Origin: Chlorobiota bacterium
GTDB taxonomy: Bacteria; Bacteroidota; Ignavibacteria; Kapaibacteriales; NICIL-2
Length of the DNA stretch: 5,922 nucleotides
Reading direction: 5' to 3'
Assembly (NCBI GenBank): GCA_003695605.1
Contig: RFIK01000214.1
Coordinates: 1 to 5,922, forward strand
In this document: piece by piece, positions 1-4,922 of the stretch
Position numbering within the stretch: position 1 is the first letter of the stretch
How the letters are laid out: each line of letters opens with the position of its first letter
The notes under the pieces: generated by a model
The model's input: the letters and a program-made list of their open reading frames with translations, nothing else
Databases searched by the model: none
Told to the model about the DNA's origin: nothing
Made by a program: the position numbers and the translations under genes

Positions 1-651
1 ATCACCATCAATCCACCGCAGACAGCGATTCAGTACGACCAGCAAACTGGACAGCCGACCGGCGAAGTGCAAGTAGATTCACTGCCGGTCTTCAACATCT
101 TCCTTGCGTACCGTTCGCTGAGCGATGCTGGATGGAGCCAACCGAAAAATCTCACCGAAGACCGCTATTTCAACAAAGGCACGCATATTCCACGCATTGT
201 GCCGTCGCTTTCTCAAATCCCATTGCTCGTGCTTCGCTCTCTTGCACCCAGCGATTGGAATCAGCAATCGCCCGCAGGTCGGCTGCTGGCAAGCGCTCCG
301 CAAGATTTTGTCAACCGCATTTACGACATTCCGCACGATGTAAGCTATGCGCTGGTCAGTGCAGTATCGAGCGTTGAACCAACGGCGGCAGTATCCCAGG
401 CACGGCTAACCGTTAGCCCAACTCCAGCAAGCGATCAGATTGAAGTTGCATGTGCTGGGATCACCTCCAATGGCCAGCTTGTCGTTGTCAATTCACTTGG
501 GCAGATTGTGCTCGAGCGTACACTTTCGCCGTCGAGTGGCGTGCAAGGGACGATGCTCGACGTCCACGCGCTGCCTGCCGGAAGCTACAGCATTCAGCTT
601 CGCGTGCAGGGTAGTGTAGTAGCAACAGCGCCTGCGCTCATCGTGCGCTAA
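1..651 (+). CDS. Secreted protein with C-terminal T9SS sorting domain (5' end missing)
   Basis: The frame is open from the first base of the window, so this is the last 216 residues of a longer protein. The final ~80 residues (about 135-216 of the visible part) look like a type IX secretion 'type A' C-terminal sorting domain: LTVSPTPASDQIEV corresponds to the usual V-Y-P-N-P-A-S start, followed by VNSLGQIVLE and LPAGSYSIQL, ending in a short beta-strand LIVR at the stop. In this family the domain directs export across the outer membrane and is normally cleaved, leaving the protein on the surface or free. The upstream part contains SDAGWSQPKNLT, which resembles the strand text of sialidase/BNR-type beta-propellers, but this is too little to name a function. 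The substrate and catalytic role are unknown. The gene stops 104 bp before mrp and is probably a separate transcription unit, given the hairpin between them. Confidence 0.8.
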   Translation: MTINPPQTAIQYDQQTGQPTGEVQVDSLPVFNIFLAYRSLSDAGWSQPKNLTEDRYFNKGTHIPRIVPSLSQIPLLVLRSLAPSDWNQQSPAGRLLASAPQDFVNRIYDIPHDVSYALVSAVSSVEPTAAVSQARLTVSPTPASDQIEVACAGITSNGQLVVVNSLGQIVLERTLSPSSGVQGTMLDVHALPAGSYSIQLRVQGSVVATAPALIVR

Positions 652-684
652 CTGTGCAGAGCAACATCGCATGTCAACCAGCTC

Positions 685-725
685 GTGCGGGGCAGTAGCA
701 ACGCCAGTTGTGTGCTGCCCCGCAC
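685..725 (+). terminator. Strong intergenic hairpin, possible terminator or mrp leader element
   Basis: GTGCGGGGCAG (685-695) and CTGCCCCGCAC (715-725) form a perfect 11-bp inverted repeat. T696-G714 and A697-T713 extend the stem to 13 pairs. The loop can fold further through CAAC (699-702) with GTTG (707-710). It starts 34 bp after the stop of the secreted-protein gene and ends 30 bp before the mrp ATG. No T-run follows, so it is not a classic intrinsic terminator. It could end the upstream transcript, stabilise its 3' end, or sit in the mrp leader. The structure is clear; the role is inferred. Confidence 0.45.
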
Positions 726-755
726 TGCATCTTCGAACTATTGCACTTGAGACCT

Positions 756-1865
756 ATGCTCGCAGAAGCTACCCTCCGTGCGCTGACAGAGCATATCGGG
801 GCGATCGTGGATCCAGACATCGGCCAGTCGCTCGGTGAGCTTGGTGCAGTCCACTCGATCACGGACGGTGATGGTGGTGCGCTCGAAGTGTATCTCGAAC
901 TTGTGCCACCGATTTATCGCGAGCTTGCGCGGCAACTCGACCGCACCATCGCCGCCGCTACACAGAGCATCTTGCCCGACAGGCAGTGTGTCGTTCATGT
1001 CCGTCCACTTGCAATAGAGCCTGCTGTGCCGAAGCGGCTGCTGAGCGGTGTCCAGGACACACTCGCCATTGCATCGGGGAAAGGTGGCGTCGGAAAATCC
1101 ACTGTCGCTGCAAATCTTGCTGCATCGCTTCTGCTCGAAGGGCTTCGCGTCGGTCTGCTCGATGCAGACATCTATGGCCCGAGCGTGCCGACACTGTTTG
1201 GATTGGAAGGCGCAACACTCCCTGCAGAAAAGCGCGACGATGGCACGATTGTCGGGTACCCTCACGTGCAGTACGGCATCAAGGTCGCCTCGATGGGTTT
1301 CATCATGCAGCCAGACCAAGCGGCGATCTTCCGCGGACCGATGCTGGCAGGATACTTTCGGACGCTCGTCGAACAGGTTGAGTGGGGTGAGCTCGATACG
1401 CTCGTGTTCGATCTTCCGCCGGGTACAGGCGATGTGCAGCTAACTTTGGCTCAGCAAGTGCCGCTCAGTGGTGCAGTCATCGTCACAACTCCGCAGCGAC
1501 TGGCACTGGCGGACGTCCGTCGAAGTATCGCGATGTTCCGCCGGCTGAACGTCGAAATACTCGGCATCATCGAGAACATGAGCTACTACATTCCACCAGA
1601 TGCACCCCAGAAGCGCTACTACATTTTTGGTCAGGGTGGTGGCCAACAGCTCGCCGAAGAAGCAGGAGTGCCATTTTTGGGTGAAATTCCAATCCACGAT
1701 GACGTCCGCACTGCGAGCGACAGCGGTATCCCCGCTGTGCTCGATCCAGAAAGTAGCGCAGCCATTCGCGATGCATATCGCGCGCTGACACTTGCACTGC
1801 TACGGCACCTACGCCAGCAGAATGCGCGCCGGCAGCACCAGCCATCAGTCGAGATTCGCCTATGA
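756..1865 (+). CDS. mrp: Mrp/ApbC-family Fe-S cluster carrier ATPase lacking CxxC
   Basis: Cytosolic P-loop ATPase of the Mrp/NBP35/ApbC family, whose members bind Fe-S clusters and pass them to apo-proteins. From the ATG at 756 the protein is 369 aa. Residues ~1-90 form a MIP18/DUF59-type domain (DPDIGQSLGELGAV). The ATPase has the deviant Walker A GKGGVGKST (108-116), DADIYGPS (136-143), DLPPGTGD (219-226) and ENMSYY (273-278). The usual CxxC between ENMSY and IFGxGGG is absent: the segment reads IPPDAPQKRYYIFG, and the protein has a single cysteine (Cys78). The DUF59 cysteine is also missing (LELVPP in place of the usual T-x-P-x-C). Similar CxxC-less Mrp proteins are, to my knowledge, common in Bacteroidota, so this is lineage character rather than damage. 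A TTG start at 708 is possible but would lie inside the hairpin and adds residues unlike the family. No clear SD precedes 756. The stop overlaps the nfu start (ATGA). Confidence 0.93.
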   Translation: MLAEATLRALTEHIGAIVDPDIGQSLGELGAVHSITDGDGGALEVYLELVPPIYRELARQLDRTIAAATQSILPDRQCVVHVRPLAIEPAVPKRLLSGVQDTLAIASGKGGVGKSTVAANLAASLLLEGLRVGLLDADIYGPSVPTLFGLEGATLPAEKRDDGTIVGYPHVQYGIKVASMGFIMQPDQAAIFRGPMLAGYFRTLVEQVEWGELDTLVFDLPPGTGDVQLTLAQQVPLSGAVIVTTPQRLALADVRRSIAMFRRLNVEILGIIENMSYYIPPDAPQKRYYIFGQGGGQQLAEEAGVPFLGEIPIHDDVRTASDSGIPAVLDPESSAAIRDAYRALTLALLRHLRQQNARRQHQPSVEIRL

Positions 1866-2140
1866 GGAAAATTCCATCGCCGGCCGCGGAGCTACCCGTG
1901 CGGGACGAAGAAACCGAACGCGCGATCAATGCAGCTTTGGAAGAGTGTCGGCCGTACCTCCAGCAAGATGGCGGCGATGTTGAACTTGTTCGCTACGAGG
2001 TGGAAACGCAAACCGCCGAGATTCGCTTCCTCGGTGCATGCGCAGACTGCCCGCTGGTGCTCATGACACTCCGTGCGGGGATCGAGCGCTTCGTCCAGTT
2101 GCGGGTGTCTGCAGTCCGACGGATGGAACTCGTTCGATAA
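1862..2140 (+). CDS. nfu: NifU C-terminal (Nfu) domain Fe-S scaffold/carrier
   Basis: A 92-aa stand-alone Nfu domain. The family holds a [4Fe-4S] cluster between two subunits of a dimer and donates it to target enzymes. The diagnostic text is present: an N-terminal helix with ALEECRPYLQQDGGDVEL (about residues 25-42), a beta-strand TAEIRFLGAC, and the cluster motif Cys60-Ala-Asp-Cys63-Pro followed by TLRAGIERFV. Length is normal for a single-domain Nfu. The start ATG overlaps the mrp stop by 4 bp (ATGA), which suggests translational coupling and explains the lack of an SD. Because the adjacent Mrp has no cluster-binding cysteines, this protein may provide the cysteines for a shared transfer step; that is inference. 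Its stop lies inside the proposed promoter for the downstream tRNA. Confidence 0.93.
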   Translation: MRKIPSPAAELPVRDEETERAINAALEECRPYLQQDGGDVELVRYEVETQTAEIRFLGACADCPLVLMTLRAGIERFVQLRVSAVRRMELVR

Positions 2141-2163
2141 TTCTGCAGCGCTCCGTATTTTTG
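2133..2163 (+). promoter_or_regulatory. Candidate Bacteroidota-type promoter for tRNA-Val operon
   Basis: TATTTTTG at 2156-2163 matches the Bacteroidota -7 consensus TAnnTTTG exactly. TTCG at 2133-2136 is one base off the -33 element TTTG, with a 19-bp spacer, in the usual range. The expected transcription start, roughly 2167-2171, would leave a leader of about 12-16 nt before the mature tRNA 5' end at 2183. The -33 element overlaps the end of nfu. The match is by eye only, and the -33 half is imperfect. Confidence 0.4.
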
Positions 2164-2182
2164 CATCCCGCATGTGCAGCGC

Positions 2183-2257
2183 GGGTGGTTAGCTCAGGTG
2201 GTTTAGAGCGTCTGCCTTACAAGCAGAAGGTCGGGAGTTCGACTCTCTCACCACCCA
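2183..2257 (+). tRNA. tRNA-Val (anticodon UAC)
   Basis: A complete 75-nt cloverleaf can be drawn by hand. The acceptor stem is GGGTGGT (2183-2189) with ACCACCC (2250-2256) and discriminator A2257. The D stem is GCTC/GAGC (2192-2195, 2206-2209). The anticodon stem is TCTGC/GCAGA (2211-2215, 2223-2227), with loop CTTACAA giving anticodon TAC at 2218-2220, which reads GTA valine codons. The variable loop is AGGTC. The T stem is GGGAG/CTCTC (one G-U pair), with T loop TTCGACT. The 3' CCA is not encoded, so it must be added by the tRNA nucleotidyltransferase. The next gene starts 28 nt downstream on the same strand, so the tRNA is probably the first element of a transcript that also carries ribosomal protein genes and must be cut out of it. 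Confidence 0.97.
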
Positions 2258-2285
2258 CAGCGTGTTTCATTACGGACGTCCACCA

Positions 2286-2468
2286 ATGGCAAAAAAACAG
2301 CAATCGTTTGCCGACAAAGTCAAGAAGTTGCACCGTGACGAGGGCCTAGTGTCGGTTCGCGTCATCAAAGCGTATCGCTCGGCAAAAGGAACAGTCAAGT
2401 TCTTCGAGCGCTTCGTCAAGGTGCCCGATGTATCGAAACTCGATAGTATTGACATCACTCGTTCATAA
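2286..2468 (+). CDS. Small basic protein of unknown function in ribosomal operon
   Basis: This encodes 60 aa from ATG 2286, with 15 Lys/Arg against 7 Asp/Glu and no cysteine. It begins MAKKQQSFADKVKK and has a central VRVIKAYRSAKGTVKFFERF segment that looks like paired beta-strands. There is no signal peptide or membrane segment. The central segment is reminiscent of DUF4295, a short Bacteroidota family encoded beside ribosomal protein genes, but I cannot confirm the match by eye. It lies 28 bp after tRNA-Val and 4 bp before rpmE, so it is almost certainly co-expressed with bL31 and bS18. This context and composition suggest a ribosome-associated protein, possibly lineage-specific. A GTG at 2262 could extend it by 8 residues but falls almost on the tRNA 3' end, so the ATG is preferred. 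No SD is visible. Confidence 0.8.
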   Translation: MAKKQQSFADKVKKLHRDEGLVSVRVIKAYRSAKGTVKFFERFVKVPDVSKLDSIDITRS

Positions 2469-2472
2469 CGCC

Positions 2473-2712
2473 ATGAAGAAAGGTATCCATCCAGCATACC
2501 GGTCGATCACAGTGGTCATGACTGATGGGTCCACGTTCCAGACGCGGTCGTGCTATTCGAAATCCGATCGGCTTGTGCTGGAAATTGACTCGAAATCGCA
2601 TCCATTTTACACTGGCAAGCAAACGCTCGTAGATACAACCGGGCGCGTTGATCGCTTCAACAGGCGAATGCAGAAGACGCAGGAACTTCGGAAACAACAA
2701 CAAGGAGCATAA
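2473..2712 (+). CDS. rpmE: Large-subunit ribosomal protein bL31, zinc-ligand-free form
   Basis: 79-aa bL31, a 50S protein that helps bridge the subunits at the central protuberance. The family start MKKGIHPAYR and the signature HPFYTGKQTLVDTTGRVDRF (residues 43-62) are clear. Its spacing follows the type A form, but the four zinc-binding cysteines of zinc-containing bL31 are replaced: the region of the first CxxC reads VMTDGS and the second reads EIDSKSHPF. The only cysteine is Cys27, outside those positions. It is therefore a 'C-minus' protein expected to fold without zinc. The ATG at 2473 matches the family N-terminus; an earlier in-frame ATG at 2428 would overlap the previous gene and add unrelated residues. 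The gene sits 4 bp after the 60-aa gene and 3 bp before rpsR, and its own start has no SD. Its last codons contain the rpsR SD. Confidence 0.95.
   Translation: MKKGIHPAYRSITVVMTDGSTFQTRSCYSKSDRLVLEIDSKSHPFYTGKQTLVDTTGRVDRFNRRMQKTQELRKQQQGA
2702..2707 (+). promoter_or_regulatory. Strong Shine-Dalgarno of rpsR (AAGGAG)
   Basis: AAGGAG lies 8 nt before the rpsR ATG and inside the last codons of rpmE. The four other complete genes upstream (mrp, nfu, the 60-aa gene, rpmE) show no convincing SD. In Bacteroidota the anti-SD is reported to be hidden by bS21, bS18 and bS6, and strong SDs on bS21 or bS18 genes were proposed to be autoregulatory. The site fits that proposal; function here is inferred. 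Confidence 0.75.
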
Positions 2713-2715
2713 GCA

Positions 2716-3015
2716 ATGCGACGTCGTCGTCAGGAACTCGATCCAGAAGCAAACGGCGAAGGGATGTCGGCGATTGTATCGCCATTTCGCGGTCGCCAGT
2801 CTGCATTCCGCAAACGGAAATCCCCACTCGGTGATTCCAAAGTCGTGGACTATCTCGATGCGAAATTCCTCTCGCAGTTCATCAACGATCAGGGCAAAAT
2901 TCTCCCACGACGAGTGACGGGGTTGACTGCGTACCAACAGCGGCAAGTAGCGCGTGCCATCAAGTACGCCCGGCATCTGGCGCTGCTACCGTTTGTGGCG
3001 CAAGACCTCAAGTAA
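2716..3015 (+). CDS. rpsR: Small-subunit ribosomal protein bS18
   Basis: 99-aa bS18, a 30S platform protein that pairs with bS6 beside the 3' end of 16S rRNA. Residues ~43-95 carry the family core: VVDYLDAKFL, then GKILPRRVTGLTAYQQRQ (60-77), ARAIKYARHLALLPF (79-93) and a short AQDLK tail. The N-terminal ~40 residues are an arginine-rich extension (MRRRRQ, FRGRQ, FRKRK), making it longer than the roughly 75-80 aa common in other bacteria. The start at 2716 is set by a strong SD 8 nt upstream; an internal ATG at 2764 has no such support. It is the last gene of the unit, 3 bp after rpmE and 24 bp before a strong terminator. The common partners rpsF, ssb and rplI are not adjacent, so bS18 is made with bL31 here. 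Confidence 0.96.
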   Translation: MRRRRQELDPEANGEGMSAIVSPFRGRQSAFRKRKSPLGDSKVVDYLDAKFLSQFINDQGKILPRRVTGLTAYQQRQVARAIKYARHLALLPFVAQDLK

Positions 3016-3039
3016 CAACTGGCAATCTCCTTACGTCTG

Positions 3040-3085
3040 CGTGCTGCCTTCGATGCGCATTCATTGAGGGCAGCACGTTTTTTTT
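3040..3085 (+). terminator. Intrinsic (Rho-independent) terminator after rpsR
   Basis: CGTGCTGCCTTCGATG (3040-3055) pairs along its whole length with CATTGAGGGCAGCACG (3062-3077). This gives 16 consecutive pairs, including two G-U pairs, around a 6-nt loop (3056-3061). Eight T residues (3078-3085) follow directly. The stem begins 24 bp after the rpsR stop, so it closes the tRNA-Val/rpmE/rpsR unit and separates it from dnaA. Confidence 0.93.
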
Positions 3086-3378
3086 CCACACGGCAAGATG
3101 CGTTGGTAAGAAAAAGCGAACGCGTGCGATGACCTCCGTTCATCTGGGGAACGTTCACTACGCGAGCAGTCTCACATTTTTTTGCAGCTGACAAATTTTC
3201 TCTTGCAAGTCGAGGGGTCAATAAGCGAATTTTGCGCCCGCTTGCTTGCGGACGGTCACTGCTTTCTGTGTGTTGCTCTGATCGGTGCCAAGAGCGTAGC
3301 AACGATCGGATCAGCGCATCGAACGCTCTACGCCGTACCAGCAGGGAGGCGGGCTGTGGTGTACGTTTCATTCCGCTC
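3086..3378 (+). other. Non-coding dnaA upstream region; no clear origin
   Basis: About 290 bp with no convincing gene. The open frames crossing it on either strand show no recognisable protein and run into dnaA or rpsR. TTTTCCACA (3082-3090) is one base from the DnaA box TTATCCACA, but it is shared with the terminator T-run and I found no second good box, so oriC is not supported. GAATTTTG (3227-3234) is one mismatch from TAnnTTTG, with CTTG (3202-3205) 21 bp upstream: a weak promoter candidate. Two interlocking inverted repeats lie at 3278-3283/3309-3314 (CTGATC/GATCAG) and 3291-3297/3323-3329 (AGAGCGT/ACGCTCT). A T-run at 3177-3183 and the palindrome GAACGTTC (3149-3156) have no assigned role. 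dnaA presumably starts its transcript here, with a leader of uncertain length. Confidence 0.5.
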
Positions 3379-3384
3379 GGGAGG
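3379..3384 (+). promoter_or_regulatory. Shine-Dalgarno deciding the dnaA TTG start (GGGAGG)
   Basis: GGGAGG ends 5 nt before TTG 3390. An ATG at 3385 directly after it is in another frame. No in-frame ATG exists near the 5' end of dnaA, so this site is the main support for the TTG start. Confidence 0.6.
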
Positions 3385-3389
3385 ATGCC

Positions 3390-4886
3390 TTGCCGAAAAA
3401 GCAACCAGCTGGATTGACTCTCTTCAGTGGTGCTGAGCTTGAGACACTCAAGCAACAAGAACCACAGCGTTCCTCGTTGCAACCAAGTAATCTCCAGGAT
3501 GCCGCCGATGTGTGGGGGCGGTGTCTTGCTATCATCAAGGACAACGTTTCGGTACAGCACTTCCACACATGGTTTGAGCCGATCAAACCCGTACGCTGCC
3601 AAGACTACGAGCTTGTACTGCAGGTACCAAGCCAATTCTTCTACGAATGGCTCGAAGAGCACTACTACGGCTTGCTGCAAAAGACGCTCTACCAAGTGTT
3701 GGGCCACGGAGCACGGCTCAAGTACGAAGTCGTCGTCGAGCAGAGCGCAGAGTCGCTCGAGCAGCGAACGATCCGACTCCCCGCGTTTCGCCATGCGAGC
3801 ACCACCGCGGTACAGCCACCATTACCGTTTGCACCCGTTGCACCGCCAGCGGCAGATTTTGCTGCCTACCTCAATCGCCGCTATACGTTCGATAGCTTCA
3901 TCGCAGGGGAGAGCAACCAACTGGCGTATTCAGCTGCGTGCGCCGTTGCTGACAAACCAGGAAAAACGCGCTTCAACCCACTGGTGATCTACGGCGCTAC
4001 TGGGCTTGGGAAAACGCACCTTGTCCAAGCAATTGGCAACCGTATCATCGAGCGGAACCGCTCGATGCGTGTGCTCTACACCACGAGCGAACGCTTTACG
4101 ATGGAGTACATCAACGCCATCCAGAACAACAAGACCAACGAATTCACCGCCTTCTACCGGAGTGTTGATGTGCTCATCGTCGACGACATCCAGTTTTTCG
4201 AGGGCAAAGAAAAAACGCAGGACAACTTCTTCCACACGTTCAATGCACTCCACCAGCTCGGCAAGCAAATCGTCCTGACCAGCGACCGTCCGCCGAAGGA
4301 ACTCCGCGATGTGGACGAGCGCTTGATTTCGCGTTTCCAGTGGGGTTTGACCGCCGATATTCAACCGCCTGACTACGAAATGCGATTGGCGATTCTCCAA
4401 CGGAAAAGCCACGACGAAGGCGTCGAGTTACCGCGTGATGTGCTCGAGTACATCGCGCGCCACGTTACCACGAGCGTGCGGGAGTTGGAAGGATGCCTCA
4501 TTAGCCTCATCGCGAAAGTCTCGCTCGACGGATGCGCACCGACAGTCGAACTTGCCAAGCAAGTCCTGCGCAGCTTGCTCGGACCGATTGATTCGCTGGC
4601 AGTGACGATGGATGACATCAAGAGCGCAGTGGCAGCATACTTCGGGATTGCTGTCGAACTGCTGGAGGGAAAGACGCGCAAGCACGAGGTAGTGCTTCCG
4701 CGTCAGATCGCGATGTATCTGGCAAAGCAGCTCACCTCGCTCTCGCTCAAGTCCATTGGGCTGCACTTCGGCGGACGCGACCATACGACAGTGCTCCACT
4801 CCATCTCGATGGTCGAAAACTACGTAGCGACCGATTCCGCCATCGCTCAGGCAGTCGCACAGCTTGAACGCAAGCTCCGAAGCTAA
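3390..4886 (+). CDS. dnaA: Chromosomal replication initiator DnaA
   Basis: 498-aa AAA+ initiator that binds DnaA boxes at oriC, unwinds DNA and recruits the helicase. Domain I covers about residues 41-115 (VWGRCLAIIKDNVS, HTWFEPIKP, QVPSQFFYEWLEEHYY) and is followed by a short proline-rich linker (~135-158). Domain III begins near YTFDSFIAGESNQLA and holds Walker A GATGLGKT (202-209), Walker B VDVLIVDDIQFF (259-270), sensor I LTSDRPP (296-302) and the box VII arginine in RLISRF (Arg315). Domain IV ends with the DNA-binding signature GGRDHTTVLHSI (461-472). All key residues are intact. The start is taken as TTG 3390 because GGGAGG precedes it; this gives a Gln-rich N-terminal extension of about 40 residues before domain I. 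A GTG at 3510 would begin exactly at domain I but lacks an SD. The stop lies 36 bp from the convergent ftsH stop, and no terminator hairpin is visible between them. Confidence 0.97.
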   Translation: MPKKQPAGLTLFSGAELETLKQQEPQRSSLQPSNLQDAADVWGRCLAIIKDNVSVQHFHTWFEPIKPVRCQDYELVLQVPSQFFYEWLEEHYYGLLQKTLYQVLGHGARLKYEVVVEQSAESLEQRTIRLPAFRHASTTAVQPPLPFAPVAPPAADFAAYLNRRYTFDSFIAGESNQLAYSAACAVADKPGKTRFNPLVIYGATGLGKTHLVQAIGNRIIERNRSMRVLYTTSERFTMEYINAIQNNKTNEFTAFYRSVDVLIVDDIQFFEGKEKTQDNFFHTFNALHQLGKQIVLTSDRPPKELRDVDERLISRFQWGLTADIQPPDYEMRLAILQRKSHDEGVELPRDVLEYIARHVTTSVRELEGCLISLIAKVSLDGCAPTVELAKQVLRSLLGPIDSLAVTMDDIKSAVAAYFGIAVELLEGKTRKHEVVLPRQIAMYLAKQLTSLSLKSIGLHFGGRDHTTVLHSISMVENYVATDSAIAQAVAQLERKLRS

Positions 4887-4922
4887 CGTCCTCGTGTGTA
4901 CCGGCCTTCCAGAGTATTCTTG

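Noticed and set aside
708..755. TTG 708 as the mrp start
   Set aside because: It lies inside the 685-725 hairpin, has no SD, and adds 16 residues not typical of Mrp. ATG 756 matches the family N-terminus.
2144..2182. Direct repeat TGCAGCGC at 2144-2151 and 2175-2182, either side of the promoter element
   Set aside because: Only 8 bp and two copies in GC-rich sequence. It is compatible with chance, with no further copy to support an operator.
2428..2472. ATG 2428 as the rpmE start
   Set aside because: It would overlap the upstream 60-aa gene and add 15 residues before the conserved MKKGIHP start of bL31.
3082..3090. Possible oriC beside dnaA
   Set aside because: Only one near-match to the DnaA box (TTTTCCACA) exists, and it is part of the terminator T-run. 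No cluster of boxes or AT-rich unwinding region is visible.
3182..3436. 84-codon open frame on the plus strand in the dnaA leader, overlapping the dnaA start
   Set aside because: No SD, no family resemblance, and it runs into dnaA in another frame.
2889..3794. 301-codon open frame on the minus strand spanning the end of rpsR, the intergenic region and the start of dnaA
   Set aside because: It is antisense to two certain genes and to the terminator, and its translation resembles no protein family. It is a shadow frame.
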